A model generated the notes under the pieces. That model did no database searches. It was not told the origin of the DNA and was given only the letters and a program-made list of their open reading frames with translations. A DNA stretch of 64,000 nucleotides. Source: Chrysomallon squamiferum. Lineage: Eukaryota; Mollusca; Gastropoda; Neomphalida; Peltospiridae. The position numbers and the translations under genes are program-made. The DNA is taken from positions 19,459,810 to 19,523,809 of the forward strand of contig CM022673.1 in NCBI GenBank assembly GCA_012295275.1, written 5' to 3'. Positions within the stretch are counted from its first letter, which is position 1. Each line of letters begins with the position of its first letter. Positions 14,083 to 25,100 of this stretch are shown in pieces.

Positions 14083-14786
14083 AATTGTAACACTATTTTG
14101 TATTAATATGTTTCTATAATTAAGGCTCACCAAATACAAGCAAAGCATAAAGGTCTATTTATTCCATGCGCATTAATGATTTAGACTAGTTTAAACGTGA
14201 TACTAATTTTTGAGTTTCAAAATTTGATTCTCCCAGTTTATAGTATTTCATAAACGAATGGAGCATATCCATTAGAATTAGTGCCTTCCAGTCAAATCAG
14301 AGACAAAATTCAATCATAATTTATTATAATAATTATACTTTGACTATCACTAATCTAAGCTATTTTCATAAAATTTTCTCATATAAATATATTTTATTCT
14401 TAAAAAATATTGTTTCCAAAGACATACATATGGTGCATGTCCAACATGATTTTTTCAGCATTTTGTTCAGTATGTTTTCTTTATAATGAAAGATGTGTTA
14501 TATCATTCTACAAAAGTTACACCTCCATCCCTATTTTGTACAGCCATTATTTACCTGTTGGTGTATCTCTCTGTCTCATGAAGCTCACCCAATCATCTTC
14601 TGACTGGAAATCAATGCAGTCTGGGGTTTTCTCTCGCGGAAGACTCCTGTAGTCATGATAATTGATCCATTTCCTCTCAGATGGAACATAATAGTGTGGG
14701 CTTGTCCACACTGTTGATTTTACATCACCAGAAAAGTAATTATGAGTTGGGGTGGAATGATAGGGCCTAGGCAAGTTGTATGACAT
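12378..14786 (-). CDS. Uncharacterised small protein, paralogue of the + strand gene at 17.6 kb (possibly ciliary)
   Basis: Two coding exons, 14786-14555 and 12652-12378, joined at phase 1 to give 168 residues. The start ATG at 14786 follows an acceptor-like pyrimidine tract, so an upstream leader exon is expected. Exon 1 encodes a Tyr/Trp/Pro-rich stretch with PTHNYFSGDV, HYYVPSERKWINYHDY, and a closing SEDDWVSFMRQRD. Exon 2 encodes GIPQLRLFGYTRDLPG, NPWPKQDVWVPP and YYGYYHEAIENE. There is no signal peptide, membrane segment or catalytic motif. The aromatic and proline-rich, low-complexity style is seen in many microtubule inner proteins of cilia and sperm tails, and the shared promoter region has an X-box-like site. 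I cannot assign a named family, so the ciliary role is inference only. Gene order is head-to-head with its paralogue. Confidence 0.75.
14050..14079. repeat. CA microsatellite
   Basis: About fifteen CA units inside the intron of the - strand paralogue. Confidence 0.9.
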
Positions 14787-15841
14787 TGCTTCATAAAATG
14801 AAAAAGGAAAACAGATTTAAGACTATTTAATATAATGAAAATAAATACCAATATTAAAAGATATTAAAATTTGTTTTATCTGTTTTAAATAATCTGGCAT
14901 TTTGAATAGAATTAGACCATAGGCCTGCTGATGTAAAATAATCATCTGTTAACTGTATGATAAAAATGTTGGTGAATTGGCAGTACAATTTTGTAAGACT
15001 GGTAGCACATGAAAATAAAATGTGTAAATTGCCATATTCCTGAAAAAGAATGAAAAATTCTTGAGCTGAAATATTTGAGTTTATGGCATAAGATGTGTAA
15101 CATGATGATACAGTGAAATAATTATCTAAACTTTCTACAGAAGTTTCAGATTTTGACCAAAAGAGCTACAGTTAATTATACAGTTTGCTTGAAGCCATTT
15201 TCAACATTACATTTAAATTCAATTATGTATCAGTTAAAGTGATTGTTTATAGTTGGCAAATGAATTCACAAATTTTATAAATTATATATATATATAGTTT
15301 AATTACTATGTTTTCTATTAGTTAAAGTTAACGTGCTAAATCTTCAGAAATGCTTACATGTACTGTAACGACTCCCACAGATTCGAATGTGTGGCCTATT
15401 CATGAATTCAGTAGTTTGCTTAAACTGATTTGTTTTGTGATTTTGTTTAATTGTAAAAAAAAATATTCGTTTATTGAATTTCATATGTTCAAAAACGAAA
15501 ATAGTTTAATTTCGTACGTATATGACAAATCTGAACAATCTGAGCCGTATCAAACATTTTCAATAAAACACATCTAAGTATTTTGAATATTATATACAGT
15601 TTTATTTTCATTTGTTTTAAGTGTGCATGTAGCAAGATATTTCAGTTCTAGTAACTCAGCTGACATTAGCAATTTGAAAATACGTCGTTGATACATCTAA
15701 CTTGATCGGAATTTAGTAGTTCTGATAAAATTAAATGGCACACTATTTTCATCATTAGTGCTGACAGTTATTTCCCTTGACACGAGATAAACTTCCTTCA
15801 TTTTTATAACGAATTATTAGCATATACACAAAAATTGATAC

Positions 15842-16023
15842 CTTAATTATGTTTTACAAACCGTGTCTTTCTTTTTCTTGTTTTAATAGCAAATAAATGA
15901 CAAGCATACAGACGTAATTTCAAATTGATCCAACACGCAGTTGACACTCGTTGCTAAGCAATTACAACAAAGGTGTATGCGGCCGCTGACGACGTAATGC
16001 ATTGTAGAGGTTAAAGCAAAAAG
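15842..16023. promoter_or_regulatory. Probable shared (bidirectional) promoter of the head-to-head paralogues, with X-box-like site
   Basis: This is one of the few CpG-containing stretches in the left third of the window (GCGGCCGC at about 15979, ACGACGT nearby). On the + side a likely noncoding leader exon ends at 16023 with AAAAG followed by GTAAGG. On the - side a leader exon could end at 15842 with donor AAG/GTATCA. Between them, at 15950-15962, is GTTGCTAAGCAAT, an imperfect palindrome of GTTGCT and AGCAAT resembling the RFX X-box that controls ciliary genes. Transcription start sites are not visible directly; the arrangement is inferred from splice donors and gene orientation. Confidence 0.45.
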
Positions 16024-16339
16024 GTAAGGATGATTTCAGCTGATACGATTGTCAGTAAACAGCAGTGTTTACTGTAACAAATGTAAATATTTCTGTCACT
16101 AATCGAAAATGTTAGCATGTCATAAAAATGAAGCAGAGTTAAATTTTTATTATTATTATTATTTTTTTATGTCTGATTCCAGAGTATCTGTTTATTTTAT
16201 TTTACTGATATTACATATCAAAACCACCTTATTCTATTGCTACATTTCCACAACCATCTGCTAAAGATTTTAAGAATCAGAATCTTAAGAATCTTCTGTT
16301 GTTCTTACTGATGAAGAAAAGAAATAATCACACATTTGA

Positions 16340-16972
16340 AACCAAAAGGAATTGGATGACTTGATTTGAGATCTTAGGCAGACAAAGTATAATACAGACT
16401 GATGGAGTGAAACGTTTTGGACAAGTTATTAAACTACAGCCTGCTAGGAAAATCCATTGACGGTCCTAGAAATAGTTTGGGGGCAAAAGATTATTTATGT
16501 TGTTCTTATGTTTTTCCTCTGAAGTCTCAAATGTCTTTATCTGCACAATGAAAATCAGTATCCATCAATACAAACCAGACACTCTGGACATATACAAGAA
16601 AACTATGAAAATGTAAAATTTCTTCTGGAAACTGCAGACTACAACAGATATATGTGTCAGCTTTGTGGCAGTTATAAAATGATTATTTTCTTAAAAGGAT
16701 TCCAAGGAGGTTATAGAAAACATTCTTGCTTTCTTTGCCTGTGTGACAGTCAAGCTGCATCTTTGGGCTCAAAGAAAGCAATTTATTCCAGGCAGATAGA
16801 ATCTGAAGTACCAACCCATGATAGAAGTCTTTATGTCATAATCAACACAAAAATTGATGTAACTAAGAAGTTTGAACATTTCTGTAACATTGTGTTAGCT
16901 GTTGTTCATTATATTTGTAATAGATCAGCAAAACAACTGGAAGATACAAAAGCAGAACAGGCACAAGAATAA
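16340..16972 (+). mobile_element. Relic of a multicopy repeat-associated ORF family
   Basis: The longest intact frame (16652-16972) contains CGSYKMIIFLKGFQGG followed by a Cys-rich CFLCLCDS. Upstream in the same frame are ENYENVKFLLE and, further up and broken by stops and frameshifts, an ELDDLI-DL segment near 16345. This order of motifs (ELxDLxRDL, then xxVxxLL, then CGDxKM...FLxGxQGG...CFLCLWDS) is one I associate with an uncharacterised ORF present in many copies in invertebrate genomes. The copy is decayed upstream and the C-terminal part does not match well. It lies in the first intron of the + strand paralogue. The origin as a mobile element is inference. Confidence 0.4.
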
Positions 16973-17565
16973 ATGCTGCACAGAGGAGAAACTGCAACTG
17001 CTCTTGCATTTTCTGTGACCAGTGAATGTACAGTGATGTTAAATAAATTTATCAATGGATACCAACATAAACACATACAATTATTCAGCACTATCTACCT
17101 CTTAACATCATGTGGGAATGAACACTTTTTATACAGATTATGTCTAGGCCTGAATAACATATCCCTGACAGTAGCCAAATTGTTAACAATTTTTGTAACA
17201 ATTTAATATGAACAAATTGAAACAATAATTAAAAAATATACTTACATTTTTAGACAGAAAGTATTCTTATTAATAAACAAACAATTCAATTAAATATCCA
17301 AATAATTATTTTTTGTAATCACAATTTTGGAGGGAGAATGACCCTTTTTTTTACATATATGATATACACTGACGGAGAAAAAGGAACTTTTGTTCATATT
17401 ACTGTTTGTCCACAGACCAAGTCCTCTCATTAATAAGGGTATATATGTGTATATCAGATTTTGGCAGATGGTATGATATAAATAAATCGAGAAACAGAGC
17501 AGTCATATCGATATCATGTACATATAAATACACACACACATGCTTATTATCTTTACAGATTCATA

Positions 17566-18016
17566 ATGTCACAGTCAATGGCCAGCAGCACTAAGTTACC
17601 ACTGATCAGTCCTGGAAAATTCAGCACAAGTAAAGGAATGACATTATTTGAACGTGGTCCTCACAACCCAGTCCCAACACACAACTTTTTCAGTGGAGAT
17701 ATTAAGTCCATTGCATATCAAGGACCTGGTTATTATGTACCCTCAGAGCTCCGCTGGATTACGTACCATGATTACAGTTCACTGCCAACGGAAACACGTC
17801 GAGATGCCATTCTGTTTGAGTCAGAGGATGAGTGGGTGGCATTTCAAAGAAAAAGAGATCAACAGACTCGACCAGGAGGTGAGATGGCTTGTAGATTCAT
17901 TCTGTTTAATGTGGTTCTTTATTTGCTTTTTACATTTTCAGTTATTAATTTTATTCCTATTTTTTATATGCTTACCATATTTTACTTTTCTAAAATTAAT
18001 TATATTATTTTTGTTG

Positions 18017-18047
<31 letters not shown>

Positions 18048-21000
18048 TTAAAGAGTTGCAGACAGAACTTATTTTTCTGCTTTTAAACAACTTTAATGTC
18101 AGAGCCAGACATTACTGAATATCTTTGACAGAAGCCTGTCATAATTAAATATTGAAGGTTTGAAATGTCTTGTTAAACTAAGGTATATTGTTGTTATATG
18201 TGTTGATTAAAACATGCATTAAATAAATGCTAGAACTAAAAGTATGGAATGAAACATTATACAAAATAATCTAAACGTATATAATTTTTGCATTACACAA
18301 CTTTTTTCACATTCAGTCTATCAAAGTTAATTTCTTATACATAAATAAATGAAATTATAGGTGAATGGCATTTTGTGATGAAGACTGGAGTGAATGACAT
18401 TAAAACAGTTTATGAAATGCTGGCTCAGCTATTTATTCCAAATTAAAAGAAAAGTGACTCTTTGTATGTATTGTAACAGGGTTGATTTTACAGTCTATCA
18501 AAACTTCTGTGTCAGTAATGTAATTAAACTTTGTCCCATCACAGTAATAAACAGTTTGGATTTCTGGTGTTGTAAACCCAGTATCAAGTTAAGTTAAGGT
18601 CCAATCCACTAACCAGTTACCAAGTACTCATATATCCAAAACAAAAGAACAAGTTATAAAGACTTTGTATAAAATTAATGGAAAGTTGGTTTATCAAAAG
18701 TCAGAGTTCAGGAATTATTTTATACTGTCAATTTATTTCAAAATTAAAGTTCACAGGTCTGAGAATGTTTATTGTTTGTAGTGACCACAAATGTTGCAAC
18801 TCATAAACCACAAATGTCATGATTTACTTTGGCAGATTTTGTGATTTTTCTTCTTTTGTTGTTTTGGGGCGATACCCTTAGATCAAATATAGTGTACCTT
18901 GCTCGGCAGGAGCACAAGTTCAAACCCAACTGTAGTAACTCCTAAAGTGTTACATTATTATTAACTTAGTGGTTTGAAAACTCGATAATAAATCAGTATT
19001 AGATTGGAGAAAAAAAAAAAAAAAAACTTTTCACTAAAATTACTCTTATATTATGTTCAGCACTATATGAGTAATGTTTGTATGAACAAGACTGACATGT
19101 TTGGCTGAACCTTTTACACGGCCATCTTTATTTAACAACCATTCCTCTATAGAAGGCATTTCACACATGTTAATCTGTATATACTGACCACCTGCTAATA
19201 GAGTTGACTTTTTGTAAGTTCCTTTGTGAAGGAATACAGAGATTTTACAGGAAAATGCCTAGAAAGTAAAAAATATATTCATAATCCATTTGTTGAGGAA
19301 GTATCCACTCATGGTGCAGAGAGTCATCAGATCAGTCTTACCTAGTGGAACCATTGAGCTATTTCTCACAAGTCACCACACTGAGCCAGTCACCACAACT
19401 GACGTAATAAAGGATGTGGTATGTGCTATCCTGACCATGGTATGGTGTTAATCCTAAAGAATATTCCATGTGCTAATAACACTCTCTCTCTCTCTCTACT
19501 TTGGTCAATCAAATACTGAATGTATATTTGGCATGATCATAGGTTCAATCGCCTCTGTAGCATACCCTAAAATGTTAAATTAGTTATCATGAAAATATAA
19601 TCTTATTTTCAAAGTTTTATCTGATCTGATATACCACTTAGTGCCTGCAGTAACAAACTGATCAGAATAAAAATAGGTTGTTACCGTATATACTTGTGTA
19701 TAAGTCGAATTTTTGGGAGACTATATTAAGGTAATATTTTGGGGGTCGACTTATACATAGGTAATGCTTTTGTAGCTGTTGCTGAAGAGTCGCCATTTTG
19801 ACTATTTTTTGCTACAGGATGCATCTAAAATAATCGCGGTCTTTCAGCTTTTCAAAAATATAATTATATCGTATAAAAAAAAATTGAAAAATTAAATAAC
19901 AAAACCAAATATGAATGTAAAACATGATATTCTTCCGTTTAATGACATAAAAATACATTTTAAAGCGAGAAAACCGTCAGTACGGCGTTATGCCTTACGG
20001 CGTCTTGCAATAATCTAGGAATGCACACTTCTCTGCCAAATTGCACTAAATATCGGTCCTAATTTCATAAACAAAACTCACTTGTATAATTGTAAAGAAT
20101 TTGGTGAAATAATATTGCAATTGTCATTAATATCCACTACCGACAAATCGAAAACAAACTAAATTTCTATAAACGTTCTGCAACCAAAATCAGTTCAATT
20201 TCTCGCCATATTTGTTATTCTAGTCGGTAGCCAAGTGCGCGAAGCCTCGGCCAATTAGCGCGCTAGGAATAGGATCGGGGGCGTGTCTTGTAGCAGAGTT
20301 TCGATAGAAAAAAATATTGCTGAGGTTCCGAAATGATCTTACTTTGAATTGCACGTTCATGTAAAATACCGGTAATAAATAATAAAGCAACACATCTTTT
20401 GGAATTTATCTACAAAATTTAATTAAATACTGAATTACGTCTAATGCCTGGAAATCCACACGTACCTTTAAATAGACCTTGATCTATATATCCCGGTAAT
20501 TATGAAACATTGCAACAATACAAACATTTTAATTCCAAAACATCCAACATTTACCGGGTAATACTGTAATCTAGTGTAACAAAAAGTTTATTCAAAGCCT
20601 TCAAAGTCATTTTCGCCATCACTATCGCTTGCCCCAAAAAGTTCATTCCACTCTTCAGTGTTAATTGCATCATCATAAAGATCATCGTCACTGTCAAGTG
20701 GGTCATCATTCCCAGAATCCTCTCCTGTGGGACTATTTTCTTGAACGGAATCAGCAAGGGCATTGGGTTCGCGCCATAAATAGTCATCCTCCGTCCCATC
20801 TAGTGCATTTGAAATTCCACACTTCAGAAAGGCCTTAACAATTATAGCCGGGTCCAACTGCTGCCAGGCGTCCCGTACCCACTCACACACTGTAACTAGT
20901 GATGGTGCTCTCATATTGCCCCCTTTTGTGAATGTCTTGTCCCCATTTAGCATCCACTGATTCCAAAAATGCCGAACAGTGTCTTTAAACGGCTTATTTA

Positions 21001-22157
21001 TTGAGACATCCAAAGGTTGTAAAATACTTGTCAGGCCCCCAGGGATGACTGCCAGATCTGTATTTTCTCGTCTTACAGCTTCTTTTACAGAATCTACCAG
21101 GTGTGCTTTGAACATGTCCCATACTAACAAAGACTTTTCTTTTCGTAATCCACCTGAACGATTGCTCCACACTTGGTTAACCCAGAGCTTGCATCCGGCC
21201 TCACCCAACCACCCTTTTAGATGTACGTGTATTAATACGCCCTTTGGAAATTTTTCTTTTGGCATAGTTTTGCACTTGAAAACTACCATAGGTTTTAACT
21301 TTGTTCCGTCTGCCATACAGCCTAAAATAACGGTGAATTTTGACTTTTCATGGCCTGTCGTTTTCACTAGCACGGTTTTTTCTCCGATCTTGTTAACAGT
21401 TCTATTCAATAGCATGTCAAACGTCATTGGAGTTTCATCCATGTTGCCAATACATGCCAAAGCATACTTGTTTTTCTCTCTATGACGGATAACAAATCTG
21501 TGAAAACTTGTTATTTTATCATCAAGCTCTCTGGGTAAGCGCTGGGCGATTTTGGTTTTTTGTGTTAAGACTAAATGATGCCTTTTCATGAACAGCGTGC
21601 ACCAACCAGGACTGGCTTTAAAATCCGTAATTCCTGCCTTCTTAGCTAACTTAAGTGCTTGTAAATGGATAGCACCCCTTGTAACTATATAGCCGTCTTG
21701 TCTACTTGCTTGAACCGACTCAAAAAGTGTCTTTTCTATTTCCGGATGTTTTGACTTTTTTGTCTTAAAATACACATCGACTTATACATAAGGTCGCCTT
21801 GTACACAAGTATATACGGTAATTCATTAATTAAACATTGGTTTCTTTCAGTATGGATGTATATGATTATGTGTGTATTTGTGTTCTTATATTCATATTTT
21901 CCCTCTTGTCAGGTATCAAAATGAGTGGGTATCCAGTAACAACAGGATCTCCAGTATTACAATTACTCCCCTTTAGAGAAAGTGGATGGCTTCGACCATG
22001 GACAGGTGCTGGGTTTTACATTGCACCACGAGACAAATGGATCCGTGATCATAGTATTTGTGGAATACCAAATGAATCATATCTATTCTACAATGAAGAG
22101 GACTGGATCAAATTTAAATATCAGGCAGAAAATCCTCAAATGACAACCAGTCATTAA
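17566..22157 (+). CDS. Uncharacterised small protein, paralogue of the - strand gene at 12.4-14.8 kb (possibly ciliary)
   Basis: Two coding exons, 17566-17878 and 21913-22157, joined at phase 1, giving 185 residues. The coding exon begins at an acceptor (CTTTACAG at 17551-17558), with a noncoding leader probably ending at 16023. Exon 1 shares PTHNFFSGDIKS, GYYVPSELRWITYHDY, LPTE and SEDEWVAFQRKRD with its paralogue. Exon 2 contains GFYIAPRDKWIRDH and then YNEEDWIKFKYQ, an echo of the exon 1 pattern, so the protein holds two versions of one module. No signal peptide, membrane helix or catalytic motif is present. A polyadenylation-like AATAAA lies at 22278-22283. The 4-kb intron carries a Tigger transposon and SINE-like relics but its splice sites are intact. 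Function unknown; a microtubule inner protein is one possibility. Confidence 0.75.
18020..18051. repeat. ATT microsatellite
   Basis: About ten ATT units just inside the intron of the + strand paralogue. It produces a Leu-rich or Tyr-rich read-through in two frames that is not real coding sequence. Confidence 0.85.
18866..18960 (+). mobile_element. tRNA-derived SINE-like relic, copy 1
   Basis: Contains a tRNA B-box-like AAGTTCAAACCC preceded by a segment resembling a tRNA anticodon arm (ACCTTGCTCGGCAGGAGCAC), and followed by CTGTAGTAACTCCTAAAGTG. The tail after the B-box aligns with a second copy at about 19.5 kb. Decayed and short; identification rests on the B-box and the resemblance between the two copies. 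Confidence 0.35.
19008..19026. repeat. Poly-A run
   Basis: A run of about nineteen A residues shortly after SINE-like copy 1. It could be the tail of that or another retroposed sequence, but no target duplication was identified. Confidence 0.5.
19495..19590 (+). mobile_element. tRNA-derived SINE-like relic, copy 2
   Basis: Contains TAGGTTCAATCGC, a weak tRNA B-box, followed by CTCTGTAGCATACCCTAAAA and TGTTAAATTAG, matching the downstream part of copy 1 with gaps. Both copies also share ATCAAATA upstream. It is preceded by a CT run. Not certain, since only about 60 bases align by eye. Confidence 0.3.
19684..21818. mobile_element. Pogo/Tigger DNA transposon, apparently complete
   Basis: An element of about 2.1 kb bounded by inverted terminal repeats. 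Seventeen bases, CCGTATATACTTGTGTA, are identical at both ends reading inward, and similarity continues beyond. It is flanked by TA on both sides (19682-19683 and 21819-21820), the expected Tc1/mariner/pogo target duplication. The subterminal sequence TCGACTTATACATA occurs near both ends. A single long transposase frame fills the right half on the - strand; the left 0.9 kb (19.69-20.58 kb) has no coding sequence. It lies in the intron of the + strand paralogue, antisense to it. Near-identical repeats and the open frame suggest a fairly recent insertion. Confidence 0.88.
20588..21775 (-). CDS. Pogo/Tigger transposase (CENP-B HTH plus DDE domain)
   Basis: An uninterrupted 395-residue frame. Residues about 10-75 fit the HTH_CENPB DNA-binding domain (SPGWCTLFMKRHHL at its end). 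Residues about 105-290 fit the DDE_1 nuclease: D113 in GNMDETPM, D220 in SLLVWDMFKAH, and D256 in LTSILQPLD. The strand pattern TTGHEKSKFTVILGCMADGT between them is typical of the family. The C-terminal tail is acidic and ends NDFEGFE, as in relatives. Relatives commonly have a further N-terminal HTH (psq/pogo type) of up to about 100 residues. Here the ATG is only 43 bases from the element end, so that part is missing. The protein could still cut DNA in principle, but a lost first DNA-binding domain may make it defective. Confidence 0.88.
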   Translation of the reverse strand: MYFKTKKSKHPEIEKTLFESVQASRQDGYIVTRGAIHLQALKLAKKAGITDFKASPGWCTLFMKRHHLVLTQKTKIAQRLPRELDDKITSFHRFVIRHREKNKYALACIGNMDETPMTFDMLLNRTVNKIGEKTVLVKTTGHEKSKFTVILGCMADGTKLKPMVVFKCKTMPKEKFPKGVLIHVHLKGWLGEAGCKLWVNQVWSNRSGGLRKEKSLLVWDMFKAHLVDSVKEAVRRENTDLAVIPGGLTSILQPLDVSINKPFKDTVRHFWNQWMLNGDKTFTKGGNMRAPSLVTVCEWVRDAWQQLDPAIIVKAFLKCGISNALDGTEDDYLWREPNALADSVQENSPTGEDSGNDDPLDSDDDLYDDAINTEEWNELFGASDSDGENDFEGFE

Positions 22158-25100
22158 TAATCAGCTTTATTCTGAATTAGTGAATAGCTGTAAATGTCAC
22201 ATATTTAAATCACAAGATAATGAGATTTTAGATTAAGAAAGCCTTATAAAGTTTCCAAAAAAATTCAGGCTTATCAGAATAAAAAATCCTTATATAATTT
22301 TTTTCTCTCCTTTCATTCAAATCTTTTCAACATAAATTATAATAATTTTTATAAATCCATTTCTTTTAAAGACAAAACACTTGCCTTTTTCAAAACAATT
22401 CATTTGTATTTTCTGCCATACTAAACTGATGAAAAAGCAAGAGATAAAATATTAATAAATAAGAATATTTGTTTATTTTTCCTTATTCAAAAATTAATTT
22501 AGCTATTGCTGTAATACATTTAAACTTTGATCTGCATTGTCTACATAGTATTTCTTTAAAATATGACCATTAGGAATGCTGTGAAGGAGAGGAAAAGAAC
22601 TAAATGAGAATATAAATGGTTTCAGTTAGAAATATAGTATTAATAATAGAAAATAAAATATTTCTTGGAAACATCAGGTTTTTCAGAAGCAACTAGAAAT
22701 GATGAATTAAACTCTGAATAAATATATTTTTCAATCAGTTCAAGTAACTACAAAGGTAGAATTAACCACTTCTTAATGCTGCCTCTGAGTTTTATAACTG
22801 ACGCTGTACAGAGCTGTTAAATAGTATTGTCCACACTAATAAAAATATGTTTTTGCCATTAATTGTTTGTCTTTATGTATTTTACTATTTTAAGACTGAC
22901 AAACTTTAATTAGTTTTGCAACATGTTGCAAAAGATGTATTTATTTCCATATTCTTTGAACAAAGGAATATGTGATGAGATTCTGATGGTTACCTTGAAT
23001 AAAGAATCTGAATAACTAATTAGAAATAGTTAGATGAAATTTAGGAATTTTATTATTATTTTTTTAATTTTAAGCTGCACAAATTACTGTATTGGTGACA
23101 TAAAAATTTCTGCTAAGACATTTGGATAAATTAGATGTAATGTTTGTAGACATTTTAAAACATGAATTTAATTAGTTTTTTTCTCACATGATTAACTTAC
23201 CCAGCTAAAATGTTTATGTAGCCCTTATATAGACTAGCTCTGTAAATGTTTTAGCTGGATAATGATACTTTCATACATATATAAATGAAAGTATTCATAA
23301 GAAAATAACAACATAATAAGGTTACAAGAAAATTAATTCACATTTACTGTTTGGTAAAATGGGTGTTTCTTGTTAAGAATACAGTCAAGTGGAATATTGA
23401 CAATCAAGTGGCTACAGACAGTTTGAGCATGAATTCTAGTGCCTGTGGTTTGCTGCAAAGTATGGCCTAAACATGGAGCACTTTCAAACCTGTGGTCTAC
23501 CAGAACATAATCGATCTCACACTTGCTCAGTTTGGTTTATGTGTTGTTGGAGTCATGATAAGGTCCTGTGATGAACATGAAAGTACAGAGCAACGTCATG
23601 TACACATTGGCTGGTGTTAAGCCATCCGTGTGCTTCACAACTTTGATTTTCCATTAAGCCTGGATAAATTCTTCCATTTGTTTTTGGATAATGTTGGTTC
23701 AGTGCAACAAAATGTGATTTTAAAACATCACAGCATGAGCACACTGCATTTGCACATGCAGTACACAGAGGCATGCGATATGACAAATGGTGTTCTTTTC
23801 ATTACCCAAAGCGACAGGGCATATTCAGCTAACATATAACAAAGTTTTATCACTTTATTTTAATTTATTTGGAAGCAACATTCATTGCTAAACATTTTTG
23901 GTTAAGTATATGTGTGTGTGTTTGTACGAACAATGGCTCTGAACTTTGAACAAATAGTCATAAAATGGAGTATATATTTCATTATTTGTTGTAGTAAAAT
24001 TGAGTACAATAGTTCACTTGTTCATTTATTTTATTATTAATAAATGAAGCTTGCTTAATTACATATTACTACCATGGCAGATATAAATGATATTAATATT
24101 ATAACTGATGTTAATTAAGATTGCAATTGGGGTTTTTTAATTTTATACCGTGTAATGAACATCGTTACAGTAATGCCTACTTCATAAAATTTCCCAAGAT
24201 ATCAAGTATGCATTTACATGTTTATTATGTATACAAACACACACACATTCTTTATGTGTTGTGTTTGTTTGTAATGTGTTAACTTCAAAATAACAGAGTT
24301 CTAAAAGAGACACTGTCAGTTTTCCCAATACTAATGAACGGCAAAAATTTATTAACTAGCTTTTAACTTTTTTTTTAACTAAAGTACCTGCTGATGTAAC
24401 TAAAACTAATTGTGTTTGTAGAAACTGTGCTCTTTGTTTATGAATTTAAAAAAACACATTTATCTATGTAACTTTTTTAATTTTTCAGTGCCTGATTTTT
24501 GCAACACTATAATCTTCAAGCTTTATAGTAAACTATTACTCTATGATTTGAATAAGAAAGTGTTACATCATGCAAAGTTATGTCTGGTGAGGAACAATGT
24601 TACATTAGTAATAATATATATGTTTGCTGTTGTTGTTTTTTTGTTAGGGGGTTGTTGTTGTTATTTTCTTTTTCACTGGCAAGAAACAGAAACTATAATT
24701 ATATTTAAATAATTTTACTAAATATTAAAATCTGATAAATATATCATTAAAATTATTCAATATGTAAAAGAAAAACCTAACAAATACTGAAACACATAAC
24801 ACATACATTCCAAATATTATGTAATGCATCTTTTTTCATGATAAATATGAAAGGCTTTACAAAATAATTATTAAGGAGTAGATATGACAAAAAAAATACT
24901 CAATAATTCAAGAAACTAAAGAAATGAATTTAATTTTTAGTATAATACTTTAATGTGTTATAGTGCTGAACAAGCTTACCACTGGATTACTTTCAAAATT
25001 TCCCAAGTATCAGGATGATCCATTTGGTCATGACTTGCTTAGTATAAAGCCTACAAAATAAGCTACATGAGCAGTATGGGAAATGATGAGACACTAAGAG

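Noticed and set aside
17879-18118. Extended open frames running past the first coding exon of the + strand paralogue
   Set aside because: They read through the GTGAGA donor into an ATT microsatellite; exon 2 at 21913 fits in phase and in homology.
20979-21485. 168-residue + strand open frame inside the Tigger element
   Set aside because: It is the antisense shadow of the transposase frame.
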